A DNA stretch of 38,497 nt from DATAVB01 sp040414495 (GTDB taxonomy: Bacteria > Actinomycetota > Actinomycetes > Mycobacteriales > QHCD01), in assembly GCA_040414495.1 (NCBI GenBank), contig JBEDUI010000175.1:1-38497 (forward strand), written 5' to 3'. Each line of letters starts with the position of its first letter. Position 1 is the stretch's first letter. A model generated the notes under the pieces. It was given only the letters and a program-made list of their open reading frames with translations. It was not told where the DNA came from and did not search any database. The position numbers and the translations under genes were made by a program. Positions 1 to 7,690 of this stretch are shown in pieces.

Positions 1-260
1 CGGGCTATTCGGTGGCGCTCCCACCGACCGTCACTGCAACGACCGTGACACACGGGCTATTCGGTGGCCCGACCACCGACCGTCACTGCAACGACCGTGA
101 CACACAGGCTGTTCGGTGGCGCTCCCACCGACCGTAAACGCAACGACCGTGACACACGGGCTATTCGGTGGCCCGACCACCGACCGTCACTGCAGCGACC
201 GTGACACACGGGCTGTTCGGTGGCCCGACCAACAGCCGTCACTGCAGCGAGCGTGACGTG
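1..260. repeat. Five tandem copies of a 52-bp repeat
   Basis: Units begin at 1, 53, 105, 157 and 209, each 52 bp. Each unit holds a short hairpin (GGTGG...CCACC) and a second inverted pair (GTCAC...GTGAC) around a TGCAACGACC core. Copies 1-4 differ by a few substitutions and copy 5 is more diverged, ending in TGCAGCGAGCGTGAC. That ending is the core of the 51-bp array at the right end of the window and of diverged copies near 12.2 kb. The array may extend left of the window. I see no gene in it; open frames here follow the repeat and look like chance. Confidence 0.85.
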
Positions 261-597
261 AGGGCGGATTTTGAGCTCCGTAATCGCTCTGGTGCCACGT
301 TCGCTGCAATGGTGCGCGACGACGAGTTGCTCTGTTGGCGCCACAGCCGGCAGCCCGGGGAGTGTCACGCTGGCGCGGTTCGCGGCTGAGCGAGTACCGG
401 TGGCGGCCGGCCCCGGATCTGTCTCGTGCCCTGCCCGACCGGCTGGCCCGCCGGGTGGCCGCTGCCCTGCAGGCCCGGGCCGCCGGCCTACCGCTCTATC
501 TCGAACACGCCTACCGCTTTATCTCGAACACGGCCGACCGATCAGCTGACCTCGTTCAATCAATGTGCGGATAGTTGCCCGTCAAGTAATGATTTAT
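261..597. other. Non-coding or decayed stretch with a 23-bp direct repeat
   Basis: No convincing gene is present. An inverted copy of the GCAGCGAACGTGGC-like core lies near 294-311. From about 400 to 530 the plus strand reads like a decayed coding stretch (LARRVAAALQARAAGLPLYL), loosely resembling the lid region of STAND or LuxR-type ATPases; this resemblance is weak. Two adjacent 23-bp direct repeats at 488-510 and 511-533 (CTACCGCTnTATCTCGAACA core) duplicate part of it. Confidence 0.4.
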
Positions 598-682
598 CTG
601 GGGCCGACGCACAGTCTTATGTGGACACCATCGGTCGCTGTGCGCCGGTGCCGAGATAGCGTGTTCGGAATGTCGGCCCCAG
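598..682. terminator. Nested inverted repeat downstream of the dehydrogenase gene
   Basis: Perfect 11-bp arms CTGGGGCCGAC (598-608) and GTCGGCCCCAG (672-682) enclose a second pair, GCACAG (609-614) and CTGTGC (638-643). The structure lies 17 bp past the stop of the minus-strand dehydrogenase gene. Reading on along that strand, the next bases are A/T-rich (ATAAATCATTAC). It could end that transcript, or be a small palindromic insertion; the sequence does not decide. Confidence 0.45.
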
Positions 683-698
683 CAAGCACGGGCGAGCG

Positions 699-1667
699 TC
701 AGGACATCGCCAGAACGACCTTGAGCCGATCTGACGCCGGAACAATCGCCTTGTCGAATGCTTCCTGCGCCCGCTCGGCGGAATAGATGCCGCTAATCAG
801 GTCGGAACACAATTCCGGGTACTTCGCGATATATGTGCCCGCCTGCGCCAGCATCTCCCGCCGCTCCAGGGTGATTCCCCCGCTGAGCGTGAGGTTCTTA
901 CGCATTATCGCTTCCAAATCCAACGGGTAGATATCGTCGTCGGGAATACCGAAATAAAGAATCCGCCCCCGCGGCGCCGCCGCATCGATCGCATGCTGCA
1001 ATGTCGACACCTGATGTCCGACTGCCTCGATCACAATGTTGGGACGTCGCGCATCGGTCAGGCTGGCCGTCCAGGCGCCGCTGGTCGTACGGAGTGCCGC
1101 GTCGATACCGAATGCAGCCGCGACCGCCGAACGGTCAATGGGATCGACACCCACCACCCGGGCGGCACCAGCCGATTTCAGCACGTGCGCAAAAAGCAGA
1201 CCGATCGGCCCCAGTCCCAGCACGGCCACATTGGCGTCCTGCACCGGAAGCTGCCCGACTGCGTACAAAACACAAGCCAACGGCTGCATCACGACCGCGG
1301 TTTCCGGTGCCAACGCCGGATCGTATTCGTAAATTTCAGCGCCGGCGGTCACGACGAATTCAGCCAGCGCATTAGCGCGGGTGGCCCAGCCAACCACACG
1401 TGAACCGACTGCTACCTCAGCGTGCCGGGAGGCGACCACCTCTCCGACCACCTCATGTAACGGATAGCCAATCGGCCACGGCACAGCGATGCCGTCGGCA
1501 TCAACCCGGGCACCCTTGCGACCGGTAAATCGTGGCGTATCGCTGCCGCAGATACCCCCAGCCAGGGTGCGCAGCAATACCTCGCCCGCCCGTAACTGCT
1601 CCGGTCTCGGGGCGTCGACCTGAACATATTCGAATACACCTGGGGCAGCCAACCGCTGCGCCCACAT
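699..1667 (-). CDS. Zinc-type medium-chain dehydrogenase lacking the structural-zinc lobe
   Basis: A 322-residue member of the medium-chain (MDR, alcohol/threonine dehydrogenase-like) oxidoreductases. The N-terminal catalytic domain shows GGICGSD (C40) and PLHE (H71, E72), the usual zinc ligands. The NAD-binding domain shows GLGPIG at 151-156 and an acidic D175 after VVGV, which suggests NAD(H) rather than NADP(H). The four-cysteine structural-zinc loop is absent: the chain goes directly from GSRVVGW to ALAEFVV. The position usually Glu in EPLA is Gln (Q128), so zinc coordination may be altered. I chose the ATG at 1667; an in-frame TTG at 1685 also exists and neither has a strong ribosome binding site. 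It stands alone, followed by a hairpin at 598-682. The substrate cannot be told from sequence. Confidence 0.85.
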   Translation of the reverse strand: MWAQRLAAPGVFEYVQVDAPRPEQLRAGEVLLRTLAGGICGSDTPRFTGRKGARVDADGIAVPWPIGYPLHEVVGEVVASRHAEVAVGSRVVGWATRANALAEFVVTAGAEIYEYDPALAPETAVVMQPLACVLYAVGQLPVQDANVAVLGLGPIGLLFAHVLKSAGAARVVGVDPIDRSAVAAAFGIDAALRTTSGAWTASLTDARRPNIVIEAVGHQVSTLQHAIDAAAPRGRILYFGIPDDDIYPLDLEAIMRKNLTLSGGITLERREMLAQAGTYIAKYPELCSDLISGIYSAERAQEAFDKAIVPASDRLKVVLAMS

Positions 1668-1774
1668 CACACCCACACCACGCAAAAATCACGACCGGAC
1701 ACATTCACATTGTGCCCGGATCCGCCTGGGGCAAGGAAGTAATAACAACGAAATTGCCGTATGAGGCCACGCGA

Positions 1775-2002
1775 TTAGGGCGTGTGTCTTGAATCCTGGC
1801 CGTCGCGAGCGGTGATCGCTGTAAGTACTGCGGCGGTCCGACAAGGCAGCCCGGGTGCGGGTGTCCCGCAAGACACAGGGAGCCGAGACCGGTGTTGTGT
1901 CGGCGACGACAGGCAACGCTAGGCCGCGGGGGTGGTGGGTGGGAGCGTGTCAGTCGTCTGGGCGCCGCGCAGCAGGCCGAGGATTTAAGAGACACGCCCT
2001 AA
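1775..2002. mobile_element. 228-bp MITE-like element with 27-bp terminal inverted repeats
   Basis: The left end starts TTAGGGCGTGTGTCTT and the right end reads TTAGGGCGTGTCTCTT on the opposite strand. The arms match at about 25 of 27 positions with one gap. The TA at each tip (1776-1777 and 2000-2001) fits a TA target duplication as made by IS5- or Tc1/mariner-type transposases, but I cannot assign a family. The interior has no transposase-sized frame, so the element is non-autonomous. The right tip overlaps the 3' end of the sensor kinase gene and supplies its TAG stop. Shorter relatives lie at 15567-15620 and 25514-25553. Confidence 0.75.
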
Positions 2003-3069
2003 CCCGGGAAGCGCACCTGAACCAACAGCCCGCCCTCGGGCCGGCTGGTCGCGGTCACGCTGGCATCGTGGGCGGACACAATCGACCGAACGATCGTCAG
2101 CCCCAAACCGCTGCCACCACTGTGATTGACGCGTTCGCCGGATAGTCGCCGGAACGGCTCGAACAGGCTCGGCAGCACTTCCCGCGGCACCGGATCGCCG
2201 GAATTTTCCACCTGCAGCACGGATCCGGGTCCGACCCGCACCACGACCTGCCCCTGGGGGACGTTGTATTTGATCCCGTTGTGCACCAGGTTGGCCACCA
2301 GCCGTTCCAGCAGCACGCCCTCGCCCTGCACGGTGACCGGAACCAGCGTCTCCGTCATCCGCACTCCGTCAGCTGAAGCCAGCTGCTGGTAGTTCGCGAT
2401 CACCTGCCCGGCGATGAGATCCAGCCGCTGCGGTGTGCTGGAGGACAGGCCGCGGTCGCTCTCGGCCAGGGCCAGCAGTCCCTCGATCAGCTCCTCGTTC
2501 CGTTTGTTGGCCGCCAGCAGCTGCCGGGTCAGCAGGTCCAGCTGCTCGCGCGTCGGAGCGCCGGCCATGCTCACCTCGATCAGCGCGCGTTGCAATGCCA
2601 ACGGGGTACGCAGTTCGTGCGAGGCGTTGGCGGCGAACCGGCGTTGGCCTTCGTAGCTCTCGGCCAGCCGGTCCAGCATCGAATTCACCGCACTGGCCAA
2701 CTGGCCCAACTCGTCCCGGGACGTAGCGTTCATCCGCTGACCCAGGTTCTGCGGGCCAAGACGACCAACGACCTCGGACATTCGTCTCGCCGGCTGCAGC
2801 ACCAACCAGGCCACGCCAATACAGATCGCGAGCACGACCAACCCGACCACAATTAGCAGCACGATCGCCCACGCCACACTGAACGTGGTCCTGCCACAGG
2901 GATAGCCGAACGTTTCCCAGGACATCAACCCACAGTCCACATAGGAACCGCCGCGGTAATACCAAATCAGGTTGACACCCAGCCGGACCGACCAGCTGAT
3001 CCAGAAATAGCCCAGTAGAAGACAAAAAATCAATCCGGCCAGAACCCGCAGCCGCATTCCGACTCTCAC
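1999..3069 (-). CDS. Sensor histidine kinase of a two-component system
   Basis: A 356-residue membrane kinase. A TM helix at about 9-28, an extracytoplasmic stretch of about 40 residues with two cysteines (C46, C58), and a second TM at about 64-91 are followed by a HAMP linker, a HisKA domain with FAANASHELRTP (phospho-acceptor H151) and a HATPase domain. The ATP-binding boxes are NLVHNGIKYN (N264), VENSGDP (Asn where many kinases have Asp) and GGSGLGL (318-324). Its GTG start overlaps the TGA of the response-regulator gene (GTGA), so the pair is translationally coupled. The TAG stop and the third base of the last Gly codon belong to the adjacent 228-bp element, which therefore lies exactly at the gene end. 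The catalytic domain looks complete. The signal sensed is unknown; the divergent D,D-carboxypeptidase suggests the cell wall, by inference only. Confidence 0.92.
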   Translation of the reverse strand: MRVGMRLRVLAGLIFCLLLGYFWISWSVRLGVNLIWYYRGGSYVDCGLMSWETFGYPCGRTTFSVAWAIVLLIVVGLVVLAICIGVAWLVLQPARRMSEVVGRLGPQNLGQRMNATSRDELGQLASAVNSMLDRLAESYEGQRRFAANASHELRTPLALQRALIEVSMAGAPTREQLDLLTRQLLAANKRNEELIEGLLALAESDRGLSSSTPQRLDLIAGQVIANYQQLASADGVRMTETLVPVTVQGEGVLLERLVANLVHNGIKYNVPQGQVVVRVGPGSVLQVENSGDPVPREVLPSLFEPFRRLSGERVNHSGGSGLGLTIVRSIVSAHDASVTATSRPEGGLLVQVRFPG

Positions 3070-3734
3070 GCCAACGACTCACCCATCCGGTACCCGACCT
3101 TGGGGACGGTGTGCACGACCGGCGGATCGCCGAGCTTGCGCCGCAACGTCATCACCGCGACCCGGACCGCGTTCGTAAACGGGTCGGCGTTCTCGTCCCA
3201 GGCCTTCTCCAGCAGGGTTTCCGCGCTCACCACCGTGCCCTGCGCGTGCATCAGCACGGACAGTACGGCGAATTCCTTCGGCGTCAGATCCAGCACCCGG
3301 CCCTCCCGCATCGCCACGTGCCGCGGCTCGTCCAGCACCACACCGGCAACCTCCAATACCGGCGGCGCGGCCTCTCGAGCCCGCCGGGCCAGCGCCTGCA
3401 CCCGGGCCACCAGTTCGGCGAACGCGAACGGCTTGGTCAGATAGTCATCGGCGCCGAGGGACAACCCGTCGACCCGGTCGCGGATACCGCCGGCCGCGGT
3501 CAACATCAGCACCCGGGCCGAGTACCCCGACGCGCTGATCCACCGGCACACCTCGTCCCCGGTACGCCCGGGCATGTCGCGATCAAGCACCGCCACGTCA
3601 TAGCCGTGTACGGTGATCCGCTCCATCGCCTCGTCGCCGTCGTATGCGACATCGACCGCAATCGACAGCCGCCGCAGGCCCTCGGCCACGGTGTCAGCCA
3701 ATAGCCGCTCGTCGTCGGCGACCAGAACTCGCAC
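3066..3734 (-). CDS. OmpR/PhoB-family response regulator
   Basis: A 222-residue regulator with an N-terminal receiver domain. It shows the acidic pair D7/D8, phospho-acceptor D51 in VAVLDRDMPG, T79 and K101 in TKPF. The C-terminal winged helix (about 127-220) contains LTPKEFAVLSVLM and the recognition-helix stretch NAVRVAVMTLRRKLG. The GTG start at 3734 has a clear GGAGG six to seven bases upstream. The gene overlaps the kinase gene by 4 bp and is transcribed away from the carboxypeptidase gene. The 190-bp divergent spacer contains four AAG-centred motifs at near-helical spacing, a plausible binding site for this protein. Confidence 0.95.
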   Translation of the reverse strand: MRVLVADDERLLADTVAEGLRRLSIAVDVAYDGDEAMERITVHGYDVAVLDRDMPGRTGDEVCRWISASGYSARVLMLTAAGGIRDRVDGLSLGADDYLTKPFAFAELVARVQALARRAREAAPPVLEVAGVVLDEPRHVAMREGRVLDLTPKEFAVLSVLMHAQGTVVSAETLLEKAWDENADPFTNAVRVAVMTLRRKLGDPPVVHTVPKVGYRMGESLA

Positions 3735-3762
3735 GTTGTTCCTCCTGCACCCCGCGATTCGG

Positions 3763-3802
3763 TCAAGTGTCGCTCAAGCCGTATAAGGCGACCATAAGCG
3801 AC
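3763..3802. promoter_or_regulatory. Four phased AAG motifs, candidate response-regulator operator
   Basis: TCAAG at 3763 and 3774 and ATAAG at 3783 and 3794 are spaced 9-11 bp apart. The last two form a 10-bp direct repeat (ATAAGGCGAC, CATAAGCGAC). OmpR-family regulators bind direct repeats with one-turn spacing. The site sits 29 bp upstream of the regulator start codon, between it and the divergent carboxypeptidase gene, so it could control both. This is pattern-based inference. Confidence 0.4.
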
Positions 3803-3924
3803 TCGCAAACATTGGCAATAACCCCCGATCGGCACGGTGAGGACCGTCGGGCGCAACCAGGCGCCCGATCCCGTTCCGCCCGGCGCCACCGCGCCCGGAC
3901 GCCGTCCCGAAAGGTCCAGCGCCC

Positions 3925-4890
3925 ATGACCAGCGCACCTCCCCGCCCGCCCGCCACTCGATCGCTGTACGGTCCCGTTGCCCTGAACGGACGTCGTTTCC
4001 GGCCGGTACGGGTCCTGTTGCTGATGCTGATCGTGGCCGCGCTGGTCGCCGGGCTCGCCGTGGTGGCGAAGCGGATCGCCGACTGGCGGTCGGATCAGGC
4101 GGCCCGGGCGGCGTTGCCGGGACAGGTATGGCCGGCGCACGGTCAGGCCGCATACAGCACCGAGAGCGGCGGCCTGCGGACCGGACCGAACCAGCACCCG
4201 GCGCCGATCGCCAGCGTGGCCAAGGTGATGACCGCGTACCTCGTCCTGCGGCATCATCCGTTGCACGCGGACCAGGCCGGCCCAAGCCTCACCCTCTCGG
4301 CGCAAGATGTGGCCGACACCGCCCGCCGGCGCGAGCGGCAGGAATCGGTCGTTGACGTGTCGGCCGGCGAGACGTTGACCGAGAAGCAGGCCCTGCAGGC
4401 GCTGTTGCTCCCCTCGGCCAACAACATCGCGGCCGTGCTGGCGCGCTGGGTCGCCGGCAGCCAGCAGGCGTTCGTGGCCGAGATGAACGAGGTGGCCCGG
4501 AGTCTGGGAATGCGGCACACGCGCTACACCGACCCCAGCGGTTTCGACGCCGACACCGTCTCCACGGCCGGCGATCAGGTCCGGGTGGTCCGGGCCGCGA
4601 TGGCCTTGCCGGTATTCGCGCGGATCGTCGCGACGCGGGCCGCGGTGCTACCGGTCGCGGGCGTGGTGCACAACACCGACTCGATGCTCGGGAGCGATGG
4701 ATTTGTCGGTGTCAAAACCGGTTCGGACGACGCGGCCGGCGGATGCTTCGCCTTCCGGTCTATCCGCTCGATAAACGGCCGCCGCACAGTCATCACTGGG
4801 GTGGTTCTGGGGCAACCCGGGCACAACGAACTGAGCGCCGGGCAAAGCGCGGCCGATGCGATGGTCGATCGCATCGCGGCCGGAAGGTAA
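3925..4890 (+). CDS. dacB: D-alanyl-D-alanine carboxypeptidase (peptidase S11)
   Basis: A 321-residue penicillin-binding-protein-like enzyme that trims the terminal D-Ala of peptidoglycan stem peptides outside the membrane. A single N-terminal TM anchor lies at about 29-48. The three S11 active-site motifs are present: SVAK (S97, K100), SAN (S164-N166) and KTG (264-266). The chain ends soon after the catalytic domain, without a C-terminal amphipathic helix, so the N-terminal helix is the likely anchor. It is divergent from a two-component system with candidate operator repeats between them. A strong hairpin follows the stop. The gene name follows common use for actinobacterial S11 enzymes and is not certain. 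Confidence 0.9.
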   Translation: MTSAPPRPPATRSLYGPVALNGRRFRPVRVLLLMLIVAALVAGLAVVAKRIADWRSDQAARAALPGQVWPAHGQAAYSTESGGLRTGPNQHPAPIASVAKVMTAYLVLRHHPLHADQAGPSLTLSAQDVADTARRRERQESVVDVSAGETLTEKQALQALLLPSANNIAAVLARWVAGSQQAFVAEMNEVARSLGMRHTRYTDPSGFDADTVSTAGDQVRVVRAAMALPVFARIVATRAAVLPVAGVVHNTDSMLGSDGFVGVKTGSDDAAGGCFAFRSIRSINGRRTVITGVVLGQPGHNELSAGQSAADAMVDRIAAGR

Positions 4891-4899
4891 GACAGCAAC

Positions 4900-4924
4900 G
4901 CCCCGCGGTCAATGACCGCGGGGC
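4900..4924. terminator. Bidirectional terminator hairpin between convergent genes
   Basis: An 11-bp perfect stem, GCCCCGCGGTC with GACCGCGGGGC, has a 3-nt loop. It lies 9 bp past the carboxypeptidase stop and also downstream of the convergent cold-shock gene. The plus-strand trailer (GCTCCTATTTC) is only moderately T-rich, as is common in high-G+C genomes. Confidence 0.75.
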
Positions 4925-4938
4925 GCTCCTATTTCATG

Positions 4939-4966
4939 CCGTACGAGACTTTTTCACCTCGTACGG
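4939..4966 (-). terminator. Hairpin just after the cold-shock gene
   Basis: An 8-bp stem, CCGTACGA with TCGTACGG, has a 12-nt loop containing five consecutive A/T bases. It begins 12 bp past the minus-strand cold-shock stop. It has no T tract, so it may act in mRNA stability or as an accessory to the hairpin at 4900-4924. Confidence 0.45.
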
Positions 4967-4978
4967 AATCGCGCGGTG

Positions 4979-5182
4979 TTAGAGCGGACGAACCTGCTCC
5001 GCCTGCGGGCCCTTCTGGCCCTGAGTTACCTCGAACTCCACGCGCTGGTCCTCATCGAGGCTGCGGTAGCCATCCGACTGGATCGCCGAATAGTGCACGA
5101 ACACGTCGGCGCCGCCGCCGTCCTGTGCGATGAAACCGAAACCCTTTTCGGCGTTGAACCATTTGACGGTGCCCTGAGCCAT
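4979..5182 (-). CDS. cspA: CspA-family cold-shock protein
   Basis: A 67-residue single OB-fold RNA/DNA chaperone of usual family length. RNP1 is KGFGFI (13-18) and RNP2 is VFVH (27-30); the start MAQGTVKWFNAEKGFGFI is typical of actinobacterial CspA/CspB. The ATG at 5182 is preceded by a GGAG ribosome binding site eight to nine bases away. A longer in-frame reading upstream is not supported because it lacks family similarity. The upstream 5183-5290 region is a leader-length stretch carrying a small palindrome (GTGCA-ACG-TGCAC, 5223-5235). Long structured 5' leaders are typical of cold-shock genes, but I cannot place the promoter. Confidence 0.96.
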   Translation of the reverse strand: MAQGTVKWFNAEKGFGFIAQDGGGADVFVHYSAIQSDGYRSLDEDQRVEFEVTQGQKGPQAEQVRPL

Positions 5183-5291
5183 GCTGGTACTTCTCCTTCG
5201 TGGACAACACTTCGTCGAGACCGTGCAACGTGCACTGTCCCGGGTTGCTCCGCGACGCTTACCAACGAACTTGGGGGCCCGAGGGAAACGT

Positions 5292-5323
5292 AAAACGCAC
5301 GCGGTCTGACTTCCGCGTGCGTT
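5292..5323 (-). terminator. Intrinsic terminator downstream of the EamA transporter gene
   Basis: On the minus strand an 11-bp perfect stem (AACGCACGCGG with CCGCGTGCGTT, 8-nt loop) runs directly into a TTTT tract. It lies about 90 bp past the EamA stop and upstream of the cold-shock gene on the same strand, so it probably separates the two transcription units. Confidence 0.7.
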
Positions 5324-5411
5324 GGCAAAACGTTCGAGGAAATACAACAGCAACCAGCGAAGAGACTAAGGACTCCTCACGATAACCGCAACTACTTGCC
5401 GCAATTACACC

Positions 5412-6308
5412 TCATCGATTGCGTAACACCAGAACCGCGCCGGCCACCAGCAGCGCCAGTCCGGGTAGGACACTCAGCGCCGGGACCTGATGCAACCACA
5501 GCGCGGCGATCAGCGCGGCCCCGGGCACCTCCAGCAGCATCACCAGGCTCACCACGGTCGCGCTGGTCGAGCGCAATGCGACGTTCACCAGGGAATGTCC
5601 GAGCAGCTGGGCGCCCGCGGTCAACGCCAGCAGCTTCAACCAGGTCTGACTGTCCCACCCGGCCAGTCGCTGTCCGGATACCAGATTCACCGCCAGCAGC
5701 ACCAACGCGCAGATCGAGTAACAGATGGCGGTGTAGGAGACCGTGCTCACCCGGGCCCGGACCGTCGATCCGACCGTGACGTACCCGGCGGCGGCCACCG
5801 CGCCGACCAATGCCAGCAGGTCGCCGGCCAACGCCCGGGTCGAGACCTGCAGGTCGATTCCGGCCACCAACGCCGCCCCGAGGACGGACAATCCGGTGCC
5901 CAGCCACGCCCCGCGGGCGACCCGATGCCCCCGTGCCCGCGCGATCACGGCCGCCCACACCGGTTGGGTCGCCACCAAAGCCGTCGACGAGGCGACCGAG
6001 GTCATCCCGAGGCTCGGCACCCACGTACCAAAGTGGACCGCCAACAGCACCCCGGAGCTGGCCGACAGGCGCCAACTCCGTACCGGCAACGCCCGCAGCT
6101 CCGGGCGCCGGGACGCGGCCGCCCACGGCACCAGGACCGCACCGCCGAAGGCGTTGCGCCAGAACGCGATGGCCAACGTGGGAGCCGCGGTGGCGGCGAT
6201 CAACGGGGCCGCGCTGGAGGTGGCCAGGACGGCGATGCCCAGCAGCACCACGTCGATGGCAGCGGGCAACGCCACCAGGCCGGCCCGCGGCTGCACCCGT
6301 TCCTGCAC
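5412..6308 (-). CDS. EamA/DMT-superfamily transporter
   Basis: A 298-residue integral membrane protein. Its hydrophobic segments fit the ten-helix, two-EamA-repeat architecture of the drug/metabolite transporter superfamily. Features include the FWRNAFGG motif near the second helix, typical of first EamA repeats, and a second repeat starting around ALAGDLLALVGAV. Such proteins export amino acids, nucleosides or other small metabolites; the substrate cannot be told. The start is a GTG at 6308 with only a weak ribosome binding site. The gene is divergent from the MgtE-like gene with about 115 bp between them. Confidence 0.85.
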   Translation of the reverse strand: MQERVQPRAGLVALPAAIDVVLLGIAVLATSSAAPLIAATAAPTLAIAFWRNAFGGAVLVPWAAASRRPELRALPVRSWRLSASSGVLLAVHFGTWVPSLGMTSVASSTALVATQPVWAAVIARARGHRVARGAWLGTGLSVLGAALVAGIDLQVSTRALAGDLLALVGAVAAAGYVTVGSTVRARVSTVSYTAICYSICALVLLAVNLVSGQRLAGWDSQTWLKLLALTAGAQLLGHSLVNVALRSTSATVVSLVMLLEVPGAALIAALWLHQVPALSVLPGLALLVAGAVLVLRNR

Positions 6309-6424
6309 CAGATCATCGTGCCAGCCGCGGCAGCTCCGGGATGACCGCGAGTGAGATAGCTCAAGCGGGCTCGACGCAGTCGCCGAACACGATCAGGACC
6401 CCGGCGTCGCTGTAACCTCAGGTC

Positions 6425-7690
6425 GTGCCGGCGACCACCAAGGTCTATATCACGCGTCTCGCCAACCTCCCCATTCTGGATCCCAACGGCGACCAGATGG
6501 GGCGGATGCGGGACGTCATCGTGATGCAACGCCCGGGCCATCAACCGCCCCGGGTTCTCGGCCTGCTCGTCGAGCTGCAGCACCGGCGTCGGATCTTCGT
6601 CCCGATCGGCCGGGTCACCGGGTTCGACTCGGGGGCCATCATGCTCGGCACCGGACGGGTCAGCCTGCGCCGCTTCGAACAACGCCCGGCCGAACAGCTG
6701 GTCCTCGGCGAGCTGCTCGACCGCCGGGTCACGATCAAGGAGACCGGCCGGATGGCCACGGTCGTAGACGCCGCGATCGAGCCGGACCGGACCCACGAAT
6801 GGTCGCTGACCCGGGTCGCGGTACGGGAGAGCGGCGCCGCGCTGGGGCGCCTGGGCCGACGCCGCGGCCAGCTGCGCCAACTGGCCTGGGACGAGGTCAA
6901 CGGGCTGGCGCTGGCCAGCGACTCGCAGGGCACCGACAGCCTGCTGGCGGTACTGGCCACGATGCGCCCGGCCGACGTGGCCAGCTCCTTACGCGACATG
7001 CCCGGCAAACGCCGCGTCGAAGTGGCCCGGGCCCTGGACGATGACCGGCTGGCCGACGTGATCGAGGAACTGCCGTCCACCGACCAGATCGACCTGCTCA
7101 GTGTGCTGGCCGACGAGCGCGCCGCCGACGTACTGGAAGCGATGGACCCCGACGACGCGGCCGACCTGCTGGCCGACCTGCCTGAGGTCGACAAGGAGCG
7201 GCTGCTGGAGCTGATGGAGCCGGATGAGGCGGCACCGGTCCGGCGCCTGATGACGTACCCGGACGACACCGCCGGCGGCCTGATGACCAGCGACCCGATC
7301 GTGCTCTCGCCGGACGCCACGATCGCCGAGGCGCTGGCCCGGGTGCGCAACCCGGACCTGAGTCCCGCGTTGGCCAGCCAGGTCTACGTCTGCCGGCCGC
7401 CGACCGCGACCCCGACCGGTCGCTTTCTCGGCGTTGCCCACATCCAGCGCCTGCTGCGCGAGCCGCCCTCGGCACTGGTCAGCGCGGTGCTGGACAAGGA
7501 CCTCTCCCCGCTTCGACCGGAGTCTTCGCTCAGCGACGTGACCCAGGTGATGGCGACGTACAACATGGTCGCCTTGCCGGTGGTCGACGATGGCGACCGA
7601 CTGGTCGGCGCAGTGACCGTCGATGACATTCTCGACGCGCTGTTGCCACAAGACTGGAGAGAGAGGGCCACCGATGGCGCAGCGTTCTAG
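6425..7690 (+). CDS. PRC-barrel / MgtE-N / CBS-pair protein without a transport channel
   Basis: A 421-residue cytosolic protein. Residues about 5-160 look like PRC-barrel-type beta domains (LPILDPNGDQMGRMRDVIV, then a second half with FVPIGRVTGF). Residues about 170-290 match the MgtE intracellular N domain of short helical repeats (DMPGKRRVEVARALDDDRL, ERAADVLEAMDPDDAADLL). Residues about 290-410 form two CBS domains (GGLMTSDPIVL, ALPVVDDGDRLVGAVTVDD). The C-terminal membrane channel of true MgtE magnesium transporters is absent, so this is probably a sensor or regulatory subunit, not a transporter. It overlaps the DUF1003 membrane protein gene by 17 bp. The pairing suggests the DUF1003 protein is its membrane partner. 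A similar arrangement is, as I recall, present near mrp in mycobacteria. Confidence 0.85.
   Translation: MPATTKVYITRLANLPILDPNGDQMGRMRDVIVMQRPGHQPPRVLGLLVELQHRRRIFVPIGRVTGFDSGAIMLGTGRVSLRRFEQRPAEQLVLGELLDRRVTIKETGRMATVVDAAIEPDRTHEWSLTRVAVRESGAALGRLGRRRGQLRQLAWDEVNGLALASDSQGTDSLLAVLATMRPADVASSLRDMPGKRRVEVARALDDDRLADVIEELPSTDQIDLLSVLADERAADVLEAMDPDDAADLLADLPEVDKERLLELMEPDEAAPVRRLMTYPDDTAGGLMTSDPIVLSPDATIAEALARVRNPDLSPALASQVYVCRPPTATPTGRFLGVAHIQRLLREPPSALVSAVLDKDLSPLRPESSLSDVTQVMATYNMVALPVVDDGDRLVGAVTVDDILDALLPQDWRERATDGAAF

Noticed and set aside
1..260. CRISPR array
   Set aside because: The whole 52-bp unit is repeated, with no unique spacers, and no cas genes are present. The same holds for the 51-bp array at 38261-38497.
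57..368. Open frame across the 52-bp repeats
   Set aside because: It is a by-product of the repeat array; composition does not look like a protein and there is no start signal.
6425..7690. MgtE magnesium transporter
   Set aside because: No C-terminal membrane channel; the protein ends after the CBS pair.
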